DNA from: Prevotellaceae bacterium UBA1746 | GTDB taxonomy: Bacteria > Bacteroidota > Bacteroidia > Bacteroidales > Bacteroidaceae | Assembly (NCBI GenBank): GCA_905369775.1 | Contig: CAJPJR010000002.1 | Span: 50,005-114,004 of the forward strand | Reading direction: 5' to 3' | DNA: 64,000 bases | Part shown: one piece after another, positions 40,201 through 48,103 of the stretch | Layout of the letters: each line of letters starts with the position of its first letter | Numbering within the stretch: position 1 is the first letter of the stretch | Notes under the pieces: generated by a model | Told to the model about the DNA's origin: nothing | The model's database searches: none | What the model saw: the letters and a program-made list of their open reading frames with translations, nothing else | Position numbers and translations under genes: made by a program

Positions 40201-40656
40201 CATCGACGAATAGGCGTAGACTTCGCCTTCCACTGCGGAGAACCAGAACGTGTCGCTCCACGTGTAGGCCAAAGCACCGGCCAAGCCGCAGGCCAAAATC
40301 GTCACCGTTTGTCCCACGGTTTCGACGATGCCGTCGGTACAGAGCAACTTACGCGCCAAATGCGTGATGCTCCAGAACAAGAACAGGATACAGAAGGCCG
40401 AGAGCAGGGCACTCATCACATTGATCCAGTAGGCTACTTGCTCGGGACCCGAGGCAAAGAGCGAAAAGAACTTGCCCGTGAGCATGAAGAAGGGCGCTCC
40501 GGGCGGGTGACCCACTTCCAATCGATAGGCCGTTGTGATGAATTCCGGACAGTCCCAGAACGATGCTGACGACTCGACCGTGGATACGTAGGTGAAGGCG
40601 GCCACTAAGAAGACCAACCAACCCACGACGTTGTTGAGGAGTTTGAATTGTTTCAT
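37285..40656 (-). CDS. DUF2723 membrane protein, TMEM260-like O-mannosyltransferase family
   Basis: 1123 residues from the ATG at 40656 (MKQFKLLNNVVGWLVFL). The N-terminal half has about twelve or more transmembrane helices and the C-terminal ~400 residues are a soluble domain with helical repeats. The first periplasmic loop STVESSASFWDCPEF has Asp35 and Glu38, the acidic pair expected of GT-C glycosyltransferases, followed by YRLEVGHPPGAPFF. DUF2723 is related to human TMEM260, a protein O-mannosyltransferase, so lipid-linked sugar transfer to exported proteins is the likely function. Substrate here is unknown. The frame extends 40 codons further upstream, but that part is not membrane-like and lacks conservation features. 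Confidence 0.85.
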   Translation of the reverse strand: MKQFKLLNNVVGWLVFLVAAFTYVSTVESSASFWDCPEFITTAYRLEVGHPPGAPFFMLTGKFFSLFASGPEQVAYWINVMSALLSAFCILFLFWSITHLARKLLCTDGIVETVGQTVTILACGLAGALAYTWSDTFWFSAVEGEVYAYSSMFTALVFWLILKWEDNADSPHADRWIVLIFYLTGLSIGVHLLNLLCLPAIVLVYYYKKWPDANLKGSLIALVLSVILVAAVLYGVVPGIVKVGGWFELFFVNLVGLPFNSGMIIYILALIAVVSAALWSTLQNNRTLSVALYVASVGMLGIPFYGKGYVTPLLLGFFVLAVLALLLSWKKKGQFVVRKRALNTSLLCMLMLMIGYSSYALIVLRSTQNTPMDQNSPEDIFSLGTYLNREQYGQKPLLYGEAFTSQAVGYGKEESVQRHEKKNANESDKYDIVEVNGQPVYPSEQKMLFPRMFSRAHAGLYQQWLGGIDTKPVDVHGEYDGQSYDFTGEMPSQWDNLRFFLSYQVNFMYWRYFMWNFAGRQNDVQSYGELDHGQWITGIPFIDNALYGDQSKLPADLRENKGHNVFYCLPLLLGLLGMFWQAYRGKKGIQQFWVVFFLFFMTGLAIILYLNQTPSEPRERDYAYAGSFYAFAIWIGLGIAAIVEGLRRFGKLPHLASAGIASVIALAVPLQMVSQTWDDHDRSGRTAARDFGLNYLYSLDEKGDPVIFTNGDNDTFPLWYNQDVEGHRTDARVCNLSYLQTDWYIDQMRRPAWNSPSLPITWKRWEYVDNMGHDMFFIKPEAKEQLLQLKHDFQAEGKKDDPFELKYIIDNFVRNPEIGFVPTDSIVMTVDKAAVLRSGMKLPHGKDSIPDKMFISLRGKRILTKSEMMVYEMLAHHNWTRPLYMSTTLGGDNQAGLDNYLMLEGLAARVTPFKLGDSGVDTERMYDNFMKKFRYGHIADPKVYVDQTVMRTCYTHRMRFAQLAQQLIKEGKRDKALKALEKCEQVLPQRQVPYEVWSLGIDSKTGLLMMPECYRELGQTKQAERILKAVADRSLAYFDWYNSFSESRLSSMSGDIMQQYQILGMAIEGLQKCKSPLVGVYTKRIDQLQRTTAGHVLISAMNARRAAAAAPGNGGEDEGDGDF

Positions 40657-40773
40657 TTCACACTTGAGTGATAATGCAAATGATGGGTAGGATTGCTTTG
40701 AAAAGATCGCGATGTGCACGCACCGACTGCGTCGAAATGGGGTTTCGACGCTAAGACGAGACGCGCTCTCGTG

Positions 40774-40781
40774 CAAAAATA
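40774..40781 (-). promoter_or_regulatory. Possible -7 box of the DUF2723-deacetylase transcript
   Basis: TATTTTTG on the minus strand, about 118 bases upstream of the ATG at 40656. No clear TTTG at -33. Confidence 0.45.
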
Positions 40782-40911
40782 CAAATTACCACGGACTATT
40801 GCGATTCGCAACACGCTTTTTTTCACCGCGCTCGCCCCCTGATAATCAGAAGCAAAGCGCGTCATACACTCCGCGTACCGTGCTTTCCGACCACCGAACG
40901 CCGATACGCTC

Positions 40912-40924
40912 TCGATGAAATCGG
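40912..40924 (-). repeat. Recurrent intergenic element CCGATTTCATCGA (copy 6, reverse)
   Basis: On the minus strand the full consensus GATTTCATCGA preceded by CC. It sits 17 bases before the -33 box of the plus-strand promoter. Confidence 0.5.
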
Positions 40925-40940
40925 GCAAAATGAAACGTCT

Positions 40941-40972
40941 TTTGGACTTTCGCACAAAATGTCCTACTTTTG
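40941..40972 (+). promoter_or_regulatory. Consensus Bacteroidota promoter of the DUF2851 gene
   Basis: TTTG (40941-40944), exactly 20 bases, TACTTTTG (40965-40972). The predicted transcript starts near 40978, so the in-frame start at 40970 is excluded and ATG 41045 preferred. Confidence 0.85.
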
Positions 40973-41044
40973 TACACATCGAACGGGCATCTGTTTTTTT
41001 TCACCGCACCTGTCCGCCGCCGTTTCTCACTAACGCGCACCACC

Positions 41045-42472
41045 ATGGAAGCTCTTTTACATTATGCCTGGCAGCACCGGTTCTTTCTCCCCGAGCCGAT
41101 GCGCACGACCGACGGTCTCCCGCTCGAAATCATCGACACGGGACTGCACAACCACGATGCCGGTCCCGATTTTTTCAATGCCAAAATCAAAATCGACGGA
41201 CAACTCTGGGTGGGCAACATCGAAATCCACGATCGCTCGTCGGATTGGTATCGACATGGCCACGAAACCGACGAAAACTACAACAATGTTGTGCTGCATG
41301 TGGTACGCATGGCCGATTGCCCCGTCAAAACGGCGAGCGGACGCACCTTGCCCCAGTGGGAAATGGCGGTACCCGAAAAGCTGACCGCGCAGTTCGAAGC
41401 CTTGAGCACGGCACCTCACTACCCTGCATGCCGAGAAATCATCGGAAACATCGAACCCTTCGCACAAAAATCATGGCTCGGTGCACTCACTGTCGAGCGC
41501 CTCGAACAGAAAACGGAACGTATCTCACATTGGCTCCGCGAAACGGCGGGAGATTGGGAGCGCACCTTCTTTATCACCCTGGCGCGAGCCTTCGGCTTCG
41601 GGAAAAACGCCGAGGCCTTCCAACTTTGGGCCGCAACCCTCGATCCGCAACACATGGCCAAGCACCGAGACGACGCTTTCCAGATAGAAGCACTCTTTTT
41701 CGGCCAAGCCGGACTTCTCGATCCCGCTTTGTTGCAACCCACGCAACGCGACGAACATTTCTGCCGACTCGAAAAAGAATATCACTTTTTGAGACAGAAA
41801 TTCATAATCTCCCCGATTTCACCGAAAGAATGGCGTTTTCTGAGGCTTCGTCCGCAGAATTTTCCGCACGTGCGCCTTGCTCAAATGGCTGCACTCTACG
41901 TATCGGGGCATTTATCCTTTGCCGCCGTGAGAGAGTGCGAGGCGTTGGACGACTTGCGCAAGCATTTCATTTTCAATACACTACCCTATTGGGAAACGCA
42001 CTACACATTCGGTGAAAAGGTGGGGAAAACAGCGAAAGACATTGACAATTCAAAAAACGCCATTGAGCTAAAAAACGCCGATTCCATCGATTCCGACGCC
42101 GGGAAGGAAGAAAAAAACGGTGCAACGCTGTCGGCTTCCGAAAAACAGAGGCAACCGAACGAAAAAAGGCGGGCGACTTGTCTTTCGCGCACCTCGATCG
42201 ACCTGCTCTTCATCAATGCGGTCATCCCGACCCTGTTTGCCTATGCCCGCGCGCACCATGACGACGAACGCGCCGAGCGGGCTCTCGAATGGCTCGAGCA
42301 GCTCCGTCCCGAATCCAATGCCACCGTGCGCGCATGGCAAGAAGCGGGAATCACCGCGCGACACGCTGCCGACTCACAGGCCTTGTTGCAATTGAAACAG
42401 CACTATTGCGATCGCAAAGATTGTTTGCGTTGTCGCTTCGGTGCCTACTTCATGCAGGCCGCGCCCCGCTAA
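41045..42472 (+). CDS. DUF2851 family protein
   Basis: 475 residues. Opening MEALLHYAWQHRFFLPEPMR, then G-L-H-N-H-D-A-G-P-D-F-F-N-A-K-I-K-I-D and VGNIEIHDRSSDWYRHGH, a pattern characteristic of DUF2851 proteins. Its acidic and His residues resemble a metal-dependent nuclease fold (inference only). A variable hydrophilic insert rich in Lys, Asp and Ser lies around residues 345-390. The C-terminus has four cysteines (CDRKDCLRCRFG). No function is known to me. Monocistronic. Confidence 0.85.
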   Translation: MEALLHYAWQHRFFLPEPMRTTDGLPLEIIDTGLHNHDAGPDFFNAKIKIDGQLWVGNIEIHDRSSDWYRHGHETDENYNNVVLHVVRMADCPVKTASGRTLPQWEMAVPEKLTAQFEALSTAPHYPACREIIGNIEPFAQKSWLGALTVERLEQKTERISHWLRETAGDWERTFFITLARAFGFGKNAEAFQLWAATLDPQHMAKHRDDAFQIEALFFGQAGLLDPALLQPTQRDEHFCRLEKEYHFLRQKFIISPISPKEWRFLRLRPQNFPHVRLAQMAALYVSGHLSFAAVRECEALDDLRKHFIFNTLPYWETHYTFGEKVGKTAKDIDNSKNAIELKNADSIDSDAGKEEKNGATLSASEKQRQPNEKRRATCLSRTSIDLLFINAVIPTLFAYARAHHDDERAERALEWLEQLRPESNATVRAWQEAGITARHAADSQALLQLKQHYCDRKDCLRCRFGAYFMQAAPR

Positions 42473-42490
42473 TCGTCGTGCCTATGGAAA

Positions 42491-42567
42491 AGGTGCCGCA
42501 TCCTCCCGCTGCACCAACGTTTGTCCGCCCTCCGCCGAACCATCTCCGCACAAACGGGTCGGCACCT
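42491..42567. other. Nested inverted repeats, possible structured RNA
   Basis: Outer arms AGGTGCCG (42491-42498) and CGGCACCT (42560-42567) are perfect over 8 bp. Inside, CGTTTGT (42518-42524) pairs with ACAAACG (42550-42556). There is no T run, so it is not a classical terminator. Confidence 0.35.
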
Positions 42568-42670
42568 CCACCTTCAGTCGATGGTTTGCGCCAATCGTCG
42601 CACTGCCCTCGCCCGCACTGCGCGCCCCGCCGGGCTAAAATGGGACCGGGATGGGAGGTGCGCCGAAAAA

Positions 42671-42704
42671 ACGCCCGGATTTCGAAAAATAACGGGCGTG
42701 TTTT
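42671..42704 (+). terminator. Terminator-like hairpin
   Basis: ACGCCCG (42671-42677) pairs with CGGGCGT (42693-42699) around a 15-base AT-rich loop, followed by GTTTTC. It would end the DUF2851 transcript. Confidence 0.6.
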
Positions 42705-42863
42705 CTCCCAAAGTTCCCCATTTTCCCGTTTTGTCCCGCCGCTATGTTTCGTTCGCTCCCGACTTCGGTCTACAACACGTGTCGAACGAAATGCTTTCGG
42801 CCCACGGTGGGCGCGGCTCACCGAATACTCCGTTAGAACTCCCCGAAAATAAAACGCTACGAT

Positions 42864-43292
42864 ATGGAATTCATTTTCTCCTTCCCGATGCGTGTTCGTG
42901 ACTACGAATGCGACATCCAGGGCATTGTGAACAATGCCAACTACCTGCACTATTTCGAAGTGTGTCGCCACGAGTTCATCGAATCGCGCGGCGTAGAATT
43001 TGCAGACTTGCATCGCCGCGGCATCGATGTCGTCGTGGCGCAGGCCGAAATCAAGTTCAAACGCTCGCTGCGTCCGCGCGATCGTTTCGAAGTGCGCTTG
43101 GCCATCGAGAAACGTGGATTGCGCTACGTCTTTCACCAGGACATCGTGCGCAGTGCCGACGAGGCGCGTGCGGCAACCGACGCTTCCTATGCGAAAGACC
43201 AATTGTGCATTCGCGCGCAAACCGACATTGTGGCCATCATAGACGGCCGTTTGTCTGATTGTGCGGAGCTCAACGAAAAATTTGGACTCTGA
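42864..43292 (+). CDS. Acyl-CoA thioesterase, hotdog (4HBT/YbgC-like) family
   Basis: Hydrolyses an acyl-CoA or acyl-ACP thioester, cytosolic. 142 residues, the normal length of a single hotdog domain. RVRDYECDIQGIVNNANYLH carries the catalytic Asp17 in the D-x-Q-G-I-V-x-x-A-N-Y signature. R-x-G-V-E-F and the following strands (VVVAQAEIKFKRSLRPRDRF) fit the family. It cannot be assigned a substrate. Terminator at 43381. Confidence 0.9.
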   Translation: MEFIFSFPMRVRDYECDIQGIVNNANYLHYFEVCRHEFIESRGVEFADLHRRGIDVVVAQAEIKFKRSLRPRDRFEVRLAIEKRGLRYVFHQDIVRSADEARAATDASYAKDQLCIRAQTDIVAIIDGRLSDCAELNEKFGL

Positions 43293-43352
43293 GCACAAAA
43301 ACTTTTCTCCGCCCACTCGCTCGCTTCGCGATCCCCTTCGAAGCACAGAAAG

Positions 43353-43370
43353 CCCGATTTCATCGACGGG
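43353..43370 (+). repeat. Recurrent intergenic element CCCGATTTCATCGACGGG (copy 7)
   Basis: Full consensus GATTTCATCGA, with flanking GCCCG/CGGGC (43352-43371) able to form a 5-bp stem. It lies between the thioesterase stop and its terminator. Confidence 0.5.
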
Positions 43371-43380
43371 CGAAACCTCT

Positions 43381-43424
43381 CCCCTTTGCGCAGCCGCTAC
43401 TTTCGGTGCGCAGAGGGGCTTTTT
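43381..43424 (+). terminator. Intrinsic terminator of the thioesterase gene
   Basis: CCCCTTTGCGCA (43381-43392) pairs with TGCGCAGAGGGG (43407-43418) with one G-T pair, followed by C and T5. Confidence 0.87.
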
Positions 43425-43474
43425 CGTAGAGGGGCGCCGCCACATGCACCGTCCGCCGTCTGCCGTGAAATCAT

Positions 43475-43482
43475 TATCTTTG
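43475..43482 (+). promoter_or_regulatory. -7 box of mnmG, nearly leaderless
   Basis: TATCTTTG ends 7 bases before the mnmG ATG at 43490, so the transcript would begin at or within a few bases of the start codon. No good -33 TTTG. Confidence 0.65.
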
Positions 43483-43489
43483 CATAGTT

Positions 43490-45382
43490 ATGGATACGAC
43501 TTTTCATTATGATGTCATTGTGATCGGTGCCGGACACGCCGGATGCGAAGCGGCAAGTGCCGCAGCACGCATGGGTGCACGCACGGTGTTGATCACGATG
43601 GACATGAACAAAATAGCCCAAATGAGCTGCAATCCGGCCGTCGGCGGCATTGCCAAAGGACAGATCGTCCGAGAGGTCGACGCACTGGGCGGACAAATGG
43701 GCGAAGTGACGGATGCCACCGCCGTGCAGTTTCGCATGCTCAACCGATCGAAGGGACCGGCCATGTGGAGTCCGCGCGCGCAGTGCGACCGCATCCGCTT
43801 CATCGGCGAATGGCGCCGACGCGTTGAAAACACCGACGGACTGGACATCTGGCAAGACGAGGTAACCGAAATTCTCACCCGCGACGGCCAAGCCTGCGGC
43901 GTGCGAACCATCTGGGGAGCGGAGTTTCGCGCGCCTTCCATCGTGATCACGGCCGGCACCTTCCTCAACGGGCTGATGCACATCGGACGCAAAACGGTGG
44001 CCGGCGGGCGCTGCGCCGAACCGGCCTCGACGTTTCTCACCGCTTCGCTCGCGGACTTGGGCATCGAGCACCAACGCATGAAAACCGGCACCCCGGTGCG
44101 CATCGATGCGCGCTCGGTGCACTTCGATGAAATGGAGATTCAACCGGGCGAAAACGACTTCCATCGTTTTTCTTTCGTCTCCGATCATCGCCCCCTGCCC
44201 CAACTTCACTGCTGGACGTGCGAAACGAATCCCGAAGTGCACCGCGTGTTGCGATCGGGATTGGAGGATTCGCCGCTCTTCAACGGACAGATCCAATCCA
44301 TCGGTCCGCGCTATTGTCCGTCGATCGAAACGAAGTTGGTCACTTTCGCCGGGCGCGACTCGCATCCCCTCTTTCTCGAACCCGAAGGCATCGACACCAA
44401 CGAACTTTACCTGAACGGTTTTTCCTCGTCACTGCCGATGCATGTGCAGATCGAAGCCCTGAAACAAATTCCGTGCTTCCGCGATCTGCGCGTCTATCGT
44501 CCGGGCTATGCCATCGAATACGACTTCTTCCCGCCGACTCAACTGCACCACACGCTCGAATCGAAGCGAGTGGGCGGTCTGTTCTTCGCCGGACAGGTCA
44601 ACGGAACCACCGGCTACGAGGAGGCGGCGGGCCAGGGCATCGTGGCAGGTATCAATGCTGCACTGCGTTGCGCGGGGAATTCGTCCTTCACGTTGCGCCG
44701 CGACGAAGCTTACATCGGGGTACTCATCGATGACTTGGTGACGAAAGGCGTGGACGAGCCTTATCGCATGTTCACCTCGCGCGCCGAGTATCGCATCCTC
44801 CTGCGCCAAGACAACGCCGACGCGCGACTCACACCTTATGCCGAACGTTTCGGCACGGCAACACCCGAACGTTGCCGACGCTTCCGCCAAAAACAAAATG
44901 CCATCGGGGCACTGCTCGAGGCGGCCCGCACCACTCACCTCAAACCGACGGAGGTCAACGCGCTCCTTGAGCGCAAAGGTTCGCAAACGCTGAAACACGG
45001 CGCAAAATTGTTCGAACTCATCGCGCGACCGGAGCTAAGTTTGTCCGACTTCCAAGCCTTGCGCGAGGTGCAAGCGGTCGATGCTTTTTTCCAACCGCTC
45101 GAACTTCTCGACACCGATCGAGACGAAACGATCGAGGCGGCCGAGGTGCTCATCAAATACGACGGATACATTGCACGCGAAAGACAATTGGCCGACAAAA
45201 TGCAGCGACTCGAGGATCTAAAAATCCGAGGTCGTTTCGACTACAACGCACTGACGCAACTCTCCACGGAGGCGCGTCAGAAACTCTCGGCCATCGACCC
45301 CGAAACCTTGGCTCAGGCTTCGCGCATCCCGGGCGTTTCGCCCTCGGACATTTCGGTGCTTTTGGTCCTCATGGGCCGCTGA
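43490..45382 (+). CDS. mnmG: tRNA uridine 5-carboxymethylaminomethyl modification enzyme
   Basis: FAD enzyme that, with MnmE, modifies wobble U34 of certain tRNAs. 630 residues. The FAD-binding YDVIVIGAGHAGCEAASAAA is at 7-26. C-N-P-A-V-G-G-I-A-K-G, LNRSKGPAMWSPRAQCDR and the active-site Cys region follow, then GQVNGTTGYEEAAGQG and the helical C-terminal domain. Length is standard. Also named gidA for its frequent place near replication origins; the parS site 165 bp downstream is relevant to that. Confidence 0.97.
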   Translation: MDTTFHYDVIVIGAGHAGCEAASAAARMGARTVLITMDMNKIAQMSCNPAVGGIAKGQIVREVDALGGQMGEVTDATAVQFRMLNRSKGPAMWSPRAQCDRIRFIGEWRRRVENTDGLDIWQDEVTEILTRDGQACGVRTIWGAEFRAPSIVITAGTFLNGLMHIGRKTVAGGRCAEPASTFLTASLADLGIEHQRMKTGTPVRIDARSVHFDEMEIQPGENDFHRFSFVSDHRPLPQLHCWTCETNPEVHRVLRSGLEDSPLFNGQIQSIGPRYCPSIETKLVTFAGRDSHPLFLEPEGIDTNELYLNGFSSSLPMHVQIEALKQIPCFRDLRVYRPGYAIEYDFFPPTQLHHTLESKRVGGLFFAGQVNGTTGYEEAAGQGIVAGINAALRCAGNSSFTLRRDEAYIGVLIDDLVTKGVDEPYRMFTSRAEYRILLRQDNADARLTPYAERFGTATPERCRRFRQKQNAIGALLEAARTTHLKPTEVNALLERKGSQTLKHGAKLFELIARPELSLSDFQALREVQAVDAFFQPLELLDTDRDETIEAAEVLIKYDGYIARERQLADKMQRLEDLKIRGRFDYNALTQLSTEARQKLSAIDPETLAQASRIPGVSPSDISVLLVLMGR

Positions 45383-45511
45383 GCTCTCGGCGAGCGGGAA
45401 CCTGCTCGGCGATTTCACCGAGTGCCTGCCGCCTTTTCAGCCACTTAGCTCGACCGGCTGCACCTTTACTTCAACCCCCTCGGGCTCTTTCGACGCAGGC
45501 GCCCCCATTTC

Positions 45512-45524
45512 TCGATGAAATCGG
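45512..45524 (-). repeat. Recurrent intergenic element CCGATTTCATCGA (copy 8, reverse)
   Basis: Full consensus on the minus strand, 23 bases before the parS site and between mnmG and apt. A variant GATTTCACCGA lies at 45411-45421. Confidence 0.5.
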
Positions 45525-45546
45525 CCAAAATCGGCGTTTCAACCTG

Positions 45547-45562
45547 CGTTCCACGTGAAACA
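45547..45562. other. parS: parS centromere site (ParB binding)
   Basis: CGTTCCACGTGAAACA matches the bacterial parS consensus TGTTCCACGTGAAACA at 15 of 16 positions; only the first base differs. The inner GTTCCACGTGAAAC is the ParB half-site pair. It is intergenic, between mnmG and apt. parS sites usually lie near the replication origin, so this part of the window may be origin-proximal. parA and parB are not in the window. I found no second full copy. Confidence 0.8.
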
Positions 45563-45595
45563 AACAACAAATATCAATCCCAATATCAGCGCTTT

Positions 45596-46132
45596 ATGAA
45601 AAAAGAATTGTTGCTCGCGCACCTGCGAAACATTCCCGATTTTCCCAAGCCCGGCATCCAATTTAAGGACGTCTCCACCCTCTTCAAAAACGCCACCTGC
45701 CTAAAGGAAATGCGTGAGGAATTGGTGCGCCTATATGCCGACAAAGGCATCACCAAAGTGGTGGGCATCGAGAGCCGCGGGTTCGTTATGGGCGGCATCC
45801 TCGCCGACGCACTCGGTGCCGGCTTTGTCATGTGCCGCAAACGCGGAAAGCTTCCGGGCGACACACGCACACAGACCTATTCCAAGGAATATGGCGAAGA
45901 CGTCATCGAGATTCACACCGACGCTTTCTCGCCCAATGACGTGGTACTCATCCACGATGATTTGCTCGCCACGGGCGGTTCGATGAAAGCGGCCATCGAC
46001 CTCGTCGAATCCTTCGGCGTGAAGAAAATCTACGTCAATTTCCTCATTGAGCTCCGCATGGAAGGACTCGAAGGTAGAGAGTTCCTGGGCAACAAAGCGG
46101 AGCTGACCACGTTGCTCACGCTCTATAATTAA
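45596..46132 (+). CDS. apt: Adenine phosphoribosyltransferase
   Basis: Makes AMP from adenine and PRPP in purine salvage, cytosolic. 178 residues. IPDFPKPGIQFKDVSTLF opens the core. ESRGFVMGGILADALGAGF is typical, and VVLIHDDLLATGGSMKAA is the PRPP-binding loop. The ATG at 45596 gives the family start; an in-frame start 27 codons earlier would translate the parS sequence and is rejected. A terminator follows at 46148. Confidence 0.96.
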   Translation: MKKELLLAHLRNIPDFPKPGIQFKDVSTLFKNATCLKEMREELVRLYADKGITKVVGIESRGFVMGGILADALGAGFVMCRKRGKLPGDTRTQTYSKEYGEDVIEIHTDAFSPNDVVLIHDDLLATGGSMKAAIDLVESFGVKKIYVNFLIELRMEGLEGREFLGNKAELTTLLTLYN

Positions 46133-46147
46133 CCCCCGCCCAAGTAT

Positions 46148-46188
46148 CGGGACGTGTTTCGCCGACGCGCGACAACACGTCCCGTTTT
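46148..46188 (+). terminator. Intrinsic terminator of apt
   Basis: A perfect 11-bp stem CGGGACGTGTT (46148-46158) / AACACGTCCCG (46174-46184) followed by T4. Confidence 0.8.
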
Positions 46189-46248
46189 CATCGCACCACC
46201 CCACGCGTTACCGCCCCCAACGGGCACAACGACTCTACTCCCACAAAC

Positions 46249-48093
46249 ATGACAAAAGAAGAACGCGAGGCACTCGAAGCGCACCTCAAAGGCATCGTAC
46301 AGAACCTCCCCGAGAAGCCGGGGAGCTACCAATATTATGACGACGAAGGGACGATTATCTACGTCGGAAAGGCCAAAAACTTGAAGCGTCGCGTTTCTTC
46401 GTACTTCAACAAGGAGCAACAAAGCCGAAAGACGGCACTGCTCGTTTCGAAGATCCGAAACATCACCTACACGGTGGTGAATTCGGAGGAAGATGCCCTC
46501 CTGCTCGAAAATTCGCTCATCAAGCAATACAAGCCGCGCTACAATGTATTGCTCAAAGACGACAAGACCTATCCTTATATTGCCATCTCGAACGAATACC
46601 TCCCCCGTGTTTTCAAAACGCGCCACCGCGAACGCCGCGGTGCCACCTATTACGGGCCGTACAGCCACCTGCCGACCATGTATGCCCTCCTGGATCTCTG
46701 CCAACGCCTCTACCATCCGCGGCCTTGCCACCAACCGATGACGGAAGAAGGGGTGAAATCGGGGAAATACGACCTGTGCCTGAATTACCACATCCGCAAA
46801 TGCGCCGGTCCCTGCGTACTCGGCAAACAATCGCACGAGGACTACTTGCGCAATATCGAAGCCTGTCGCGAAATTCTCAAAGGACACACGCGCGAAGTGG
46901 CGGAGAAACTGCGCGAAGAGATGGCGACGCTTGCCGAACAACTCCGATTTGAGGAGGCGGCGGCGCTGAAAAAGAAGTATGATCTGGTGGAGAACTTCCG
47001 CGCGAAATCGGAGGTGGTGTCGAATGTGAGCTATGATATCGACGTTTTCTCCATCGAAAGCGACGAGAAAATCGCGTTTATCAACTTCCTGCACGTGGTC
47101 AACGGAACCATCACGCAGTCTTTCACCTTCGAATTCAAGAAAAAGCTCGATGAAAACGACGAAACGCTCCTCGCCTTGGGCATTGTGGAGATGCGCGAGC
47201 GCTTTTCGTCTCGGTCGCCGGAGATTGTGCTCCCCTTCCTCGTGGAACTTCCCGAGGGATATGCCAAACAGGTGGTACCGCAAATGGGCGGAAAGCGTAC
47301 GCTCCTCGATCTTTCGCGCCAAAACGTGAAGCAATACAAGTTCGATCGCCTCAAACAAGCCGAAAAACTCAATCCGGAACAGAAACAGGTGCGGCTGATG
47401 AAGGAAATACAGACGCAATTGGGACTGCCCTCCCTGCCGATGCGCATCGAACTCTTCGATAACTCCAACATCTCGGGCGAAGATGCCGTGGCGGCCTGTG
47501 TGGTTTTCGAAAAGCTCAAGCCCGCCAAGAAACTCTACCGGAAGTTCCATATTAAAACGGTGGTGGGGCCGGACGACTACGCCTCGATGCGCGAAGTAGT
47601 CGAACGACGCTATTCGCGACTGGCCGAAGAAGGGGAAACGCTCCCCGATCTAATCATTGCCGACGGTGGAAGCGGGCAAATGGAGGCTATTCGCGAGATT
47701 GTGGAAGACCGTCTCGGTCTGAAAATCCCCATCGCGGGGCTGGCAAAGGACAACCGACACCGCACCCGCGAGATGCTGTTCGGCAATCCCCCCGTGTCGG
47801 TGAGTATTGCGCTCGACAGTCAACTATTTAAGCTCCTCACTCGCATGCAAGACGAGGTGCATCGCTTCGCCATCACCTTCCATCGCCAACAACGCTCGAA
47901 GCGACAAGCGGCATCGGCCCTGGATGCCGTGGCGGGCGTGGGCGAAAAGACGAAAAAGCAACTGATTGCTCATTTCGGCAGTGTGAAACGCGTGAAAGAG
48001 GCCCCAATGGAGGAGTTGCAAACGCTGCTCGGTGCGAAACGAGGGGAGAACATTTATCGACAATTGCACGAAGAAACCGAATTAAAACAGTAA
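46249..48093 (+). CDS. uvrC: Excinuclease ABC subunit C
   Basis: Makes the dual incisions of nucleotide excision repair with UvrAB. 614 residues. The N-terminal GIY-YIG nuclease has GSYQYYDDEGTIIYVGKAKN. The UVR segment (about 205-240, EEMATLAEQLRFEEAAALKK) contacts UvrB. The RNase-H-like second nuclease has RIELFDNSNISGEDAVAACV and LPDLIIADGGSGQ. The C-terminal helix-hairpin-helix region is near 555-600. All domains are intact. Its stop codon overlaps the -7 box of dtd. Confidence 0.96.
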   Translation: MTKEEREALEAHLKGIVQNLPEKPGSYQYYDDEGTIIYVGKAKNLKRRVSSYFNKEQQSRKTALLVSKIRNITYTVVNSEEDALLLENSLIKQYKPRYNVLLKDDKTYPYIAISNEYLPRVFKTRHRERRGATYYGPYSHLPTMYALLDLCQRLYHPRPCHQPMTEEGVKSGKYDLCLNYHIRKCAGPCVLGKQSHEDYLRNIEACREILKGHTREVAEKLREEMATLAEQLRFEEAAALKKKYDLVENFRAKSEVVSNVSYDIDVFSIESDEKIAFINFLHVVNGTITQSFTFEFKKKLDENDETLLALGIVEMRERFSSRSPEIVLPFLVELPEGYAKQVVPQMGGKRTLLDLSRQNVKQYKFDRLKQAEKLNPEQKQVRLMKEIQTQLGLPSLPMRIELFDNSNISGEDAVAACVVFEKLKPAKKLYRKFHIKTVVGPDDYASMREVVERRYSRLAEEGETLPDLIIADGGSGQMEAIREIVEDRLGLKIPIAGLAKDNRHRTREMLFGNPPVSVSIALDSQLFKLLTRMQDEVHRFAITFHRQQRSKRQAASALDAVAGVGEKTKKQLIAHFGSVKRVKEAPMEELQTLLGAKRGENIYRQLHEETELKQ

Positions 48094-48098
48094 CTTTG
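48091..48098 (+). promoter_or_regulatory. -7 box of dtd overlapping the uvrC stop codon
   Basis: TAACTTTG: its first three bases are the uvrC TAA. It ends 5 bases before the dtd ATG (48104), implying a leaderless or nearly leaderless dtd transcript. The -33 region has only a poorly spaced ATTG. Confidence 0.55.
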
Positions 48099-48103
48099 CA
48101 TAT

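Larger units (their letters stand above)
40657..41044. other. 388-bp divergent intergenic region DUF2723/DUF2851
   Basis: Holds a minus-strand -7 box at 40774-40781, a near-consensus plus-strand promoter at 40941-40972, and element copy 6 at 40912-40924. No gene on either strand. Confidence 0.6.
42473..42863. other. 391-bp intergenic region
   Basis: Contains a nested inverted-repeat structure (42491-42567), a terminator-like hairpin (42671-42704), and no recognisable promoter for the thioesterase gene. No gene seen. Confidence 0.5.

Noticed and set aside
46181..46190. GTTTTCATCG as a further copy of the recurrent element
   Set aside because: It coincides with the T run of the apt terminator and matches the consensus less well, so it is probably chance.
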